Shown piece after piece: positions 39,822-40,948 of a stretch of 40,948 nt of DNA. Below the pieces are notes generated by a model that had not been told where the DNA came from, searched no databases, and saw only the letters and a list, made by a program, of their open reading frames with translations. Both the position numbers and the translations under genes were made by a program. Location: positions 1 to 40,948 of the forward strand of contig VBCM01000101.1 in NCBI GenBank assembly GCA_005883675.1, given 5' to 3'. Positions within the stretch are counted from its first letter, which is position 1. Each line of letters begins with the position of its first letter. Origin of the DNA: Betaproteobacteria bacterium (GTDB taxonomy: Bacteria; Pseudomonadota; Gammaproteobacteria; Burkholderiales; SG8-39).

Positions 39822-40934
39822 ATGCTCCTCGCACGCATCGCAGCGGCGCTCGCCCTCGCAGCGGCAGCCGCGGCACAGGCGCAGCCGATCGTCTTCGGCC
39901 AGTCGGCGCCGCTCACCGGTGCGAACGCCGAGCTGGGCAACGACATCCGCAACGGCGCGCTCGCCTACTTCCGCAAGGTCAACGAGGCGGGCGGCGTGCA
40001 CGGCCACAAGCTCGAGCTCGTCACGCTGGACGACGCCAACCAAGTGCCGCGCTCGGAAGCCAACACCCGGGAGCTGGTGGAACAGAAGCACGTGTTCGCG
40101 CTCTTCGGCTACGCCAGCGCGACGCTGTCGCGCCCGGCGCTGCCCACGGTCGAGAAGCACGGCGTGCCCTTCCTCGCGCCGTTCACCGGCGCCGATCCGA
40201 TGCGCGTGTTCAACCGCCACGTGTACAACATGCGCGCGAGCTACGCCGAGGAGCTCGAGAAGATCGTGGAGCATTTCGTGCCGCTCGGCGTGAAGCGCTT
40301 TTCGGTCGTCTACTACGACGACGTGGTTGGGCGCGAGAACCACTCCGCGGTCGAGCGCGCGCTGAAGAAGCGCTCGCTCGAGCCGGTCGCGACGACCGCT
40401 TTCAAGGACCGCGCGAACCCCGATATCGAGGCCGGCGTCGCCGCAATCGCCAAGGGCTCACCCGACGTGGTGATCCTGACGACGCTCTACAAGGCGAGCG
40501 CGGACTTCGTAAAGCTCGCCCGCAAATCGGGCGTCGCCGCGCAGATGGTGAGCAATTCGTTCCCTGGCGCGAGCCCCCTTGCGAAGGAACTCGGCAAGGA
40601 CGGCGCCGGGGTGATCGTCGCCACCGTGGTGCCGCCGCCGACCAAGCGCTCGCTGCCGATCGTCCAGGAATACCAGGCGGCGATCGAAAGACAGACCGGC
40701 AGGAAGGACTTCTCCTTCACCTCGCTCGAGTCGTTCATCGCCGCGAAGGTCGCGGTGCAGGCCTTGCGCCGCGCCGGAGCCACGCCGACGCGCGAGAGCT
40801 TCATGCGCGAGCTCGATGCGCTGAAGGATTTCGACGCCGGCGGCTACACGCTGAGCTTTTCGCCGACCAACCACAACGGCAGCTCGTTCGTCGAGCTGAC
40901 CGTGATCGGCAAGGACCTTAAGTTCGGCTACTAG
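39822..40934 (+). CDS. ABC transporter substrate-binding protein, type 1 fold (branched-chain amino acid/amide type)
   Basis: 370 residues from ATG 39822, giving a proper signal peptide (MLLARIAAALALAAAAAAQA, cleaved before QPIVFG); the earlier in-frame ATG would place 21 unlike residues before it. The mature protein has the LivK-type opening IVFGQSAPLTGANAELGNDIRNG, then GGVHGHKLELVTLDDANQVPRSEANT and GYASATLSRPALP. Periplasmic receptor for a HAAT-family importer or a sensor. The permease and ATPase genes are not in the window. Ligand unknown; a carboxylate, aromatic or amide compound is possible. Confidence 0.9.
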   Translation: MLLARIAAALALAAAAAAQAQPIVFGQSAPLTGANAELGNDIRNGALAYFRKVNEAGGVHGHKLELVTLDDANQVPRSEANTRELVEQKHVFALFGYASATLSRPALPTVEKHGVPFLAPFTGADPMRVFNRHVYNMRASYAEELEKIVEHFVPLGVKRFSVVYYDDVVGRENHSAVERALKKRSLEPVATTAFKDRANPDIEAGVAAIAKGSPDVVILTTLYKASADFVKLARKSGVAAQMVSNSFPGASPLAKELGKDGAGVIVATVVPPPTKRSLPIVQEYQAAIERQTGRKDFSFTSLESFIAAKVAVQALRRAGATPTRESFMRELDALKDFDAGGYTLSFSPTNHNGSSFVELTVIGKDLKFGY

Positions 40935-40948
40935 CCGTAGAGCTCGTC

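Noticed and set aside
1-40948. CRISPR array, tRNA, rRNA, IS element or prophage
   Set aside because: No regularly spaced direct repeats, no cloverleaf or rRNA-like segment, no transposase or integrase text on either strand.

Overview
The window is a GC-rich (roughly two-thirds G+C by eye), densely coding chromosome segment. Gene order, codon use and family resemblance point to a betaproteobacterium, probably Burkholderiales-like, that can oxidise thiosulfate and use oxalate. No rRNA, tRNA, CRISPR array, insertion sequence or phage gene was seen, and no stretch over 300 bases lacks a gene.

Region 1 (1-5.5 kb, + strand): the end of moaC, then a Sox cluster in the order soxY-soxZ-soxA-soxX-(repeat pair)-soxB, followed by an HlyD/MacA-type efflux adaptor. 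soxCD are not present here. Region 2 (5.5-16.9 kb): surface-glycan genes. A broken FkbM methyltransferase, a GT4 glycosyltransferase and a GT-C-like membrane protein lie on +. A tightly overlapping seven-gene minus-strand operon converges on them: GT2, GT2-GtrA fusion, DUF2723, GT-C-like, methyltransferase, GtrA, methyltransferase. Region 3 (16.9-20.7 kb): a tandem pair of type IV pilin units, each with its own sigma-54-like promoter and terminator. The second copy is frameshifted by a 50-bp deletion. A small unknown gene and a TPR/O-GlcNAc-transferase-type gene, broken by a frameshift, follow.

Region 4 (20.7-30.6 kb, minus strand) is the most unusual part: an apparent single operon of seven signalling genes. 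In transcription order these are a 20-codon micro-ORF, PP2C phosphatase, FHA protein, CHASE2 adenylate cyclase, metallo-beta-lactamase-fold candidate phosphodiesterase, cyclic-nucleotide-binding/rhodanese fusion, GAF-containing GspE/PilB ATPase, and GAF-HD-GYP phosphodiesterase. It combines phosphoprotein, cAMP and c-di-GMP elements around a secretion/pilus-type ATPase. The matching Ser/Thr kinase is missing; the micro-ORF may be what is left of it.

Region 5 (30.7-39.8 kb): an oxalate/formyl module. oxc, frc and a formyltransferase-like gene form one operon, with a divergent Crp/Fnr regulator, an OxlT-like transporter, and an fhs-terC pair. A near-identical FNR-type palindrome (TTGAC-N4-GTCAA) precedes both oxc and fhs, and the local regulator carries an FNR-like recognition helix, so a local regulon is plausible. 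A broken cytidylate-kinase-like gene and a periplasmic binding protein (39.8-40.9 kb) end the window.

Several genes across the window (soxA, fkbM, pilin 2, the O-GlcNAc transferase, the cytidylate-kinase-like gene and possibly a kinase) look as if interior pieces have been lost. This may be real decay or an assembly effect and should be kept in mind when using the annotation.
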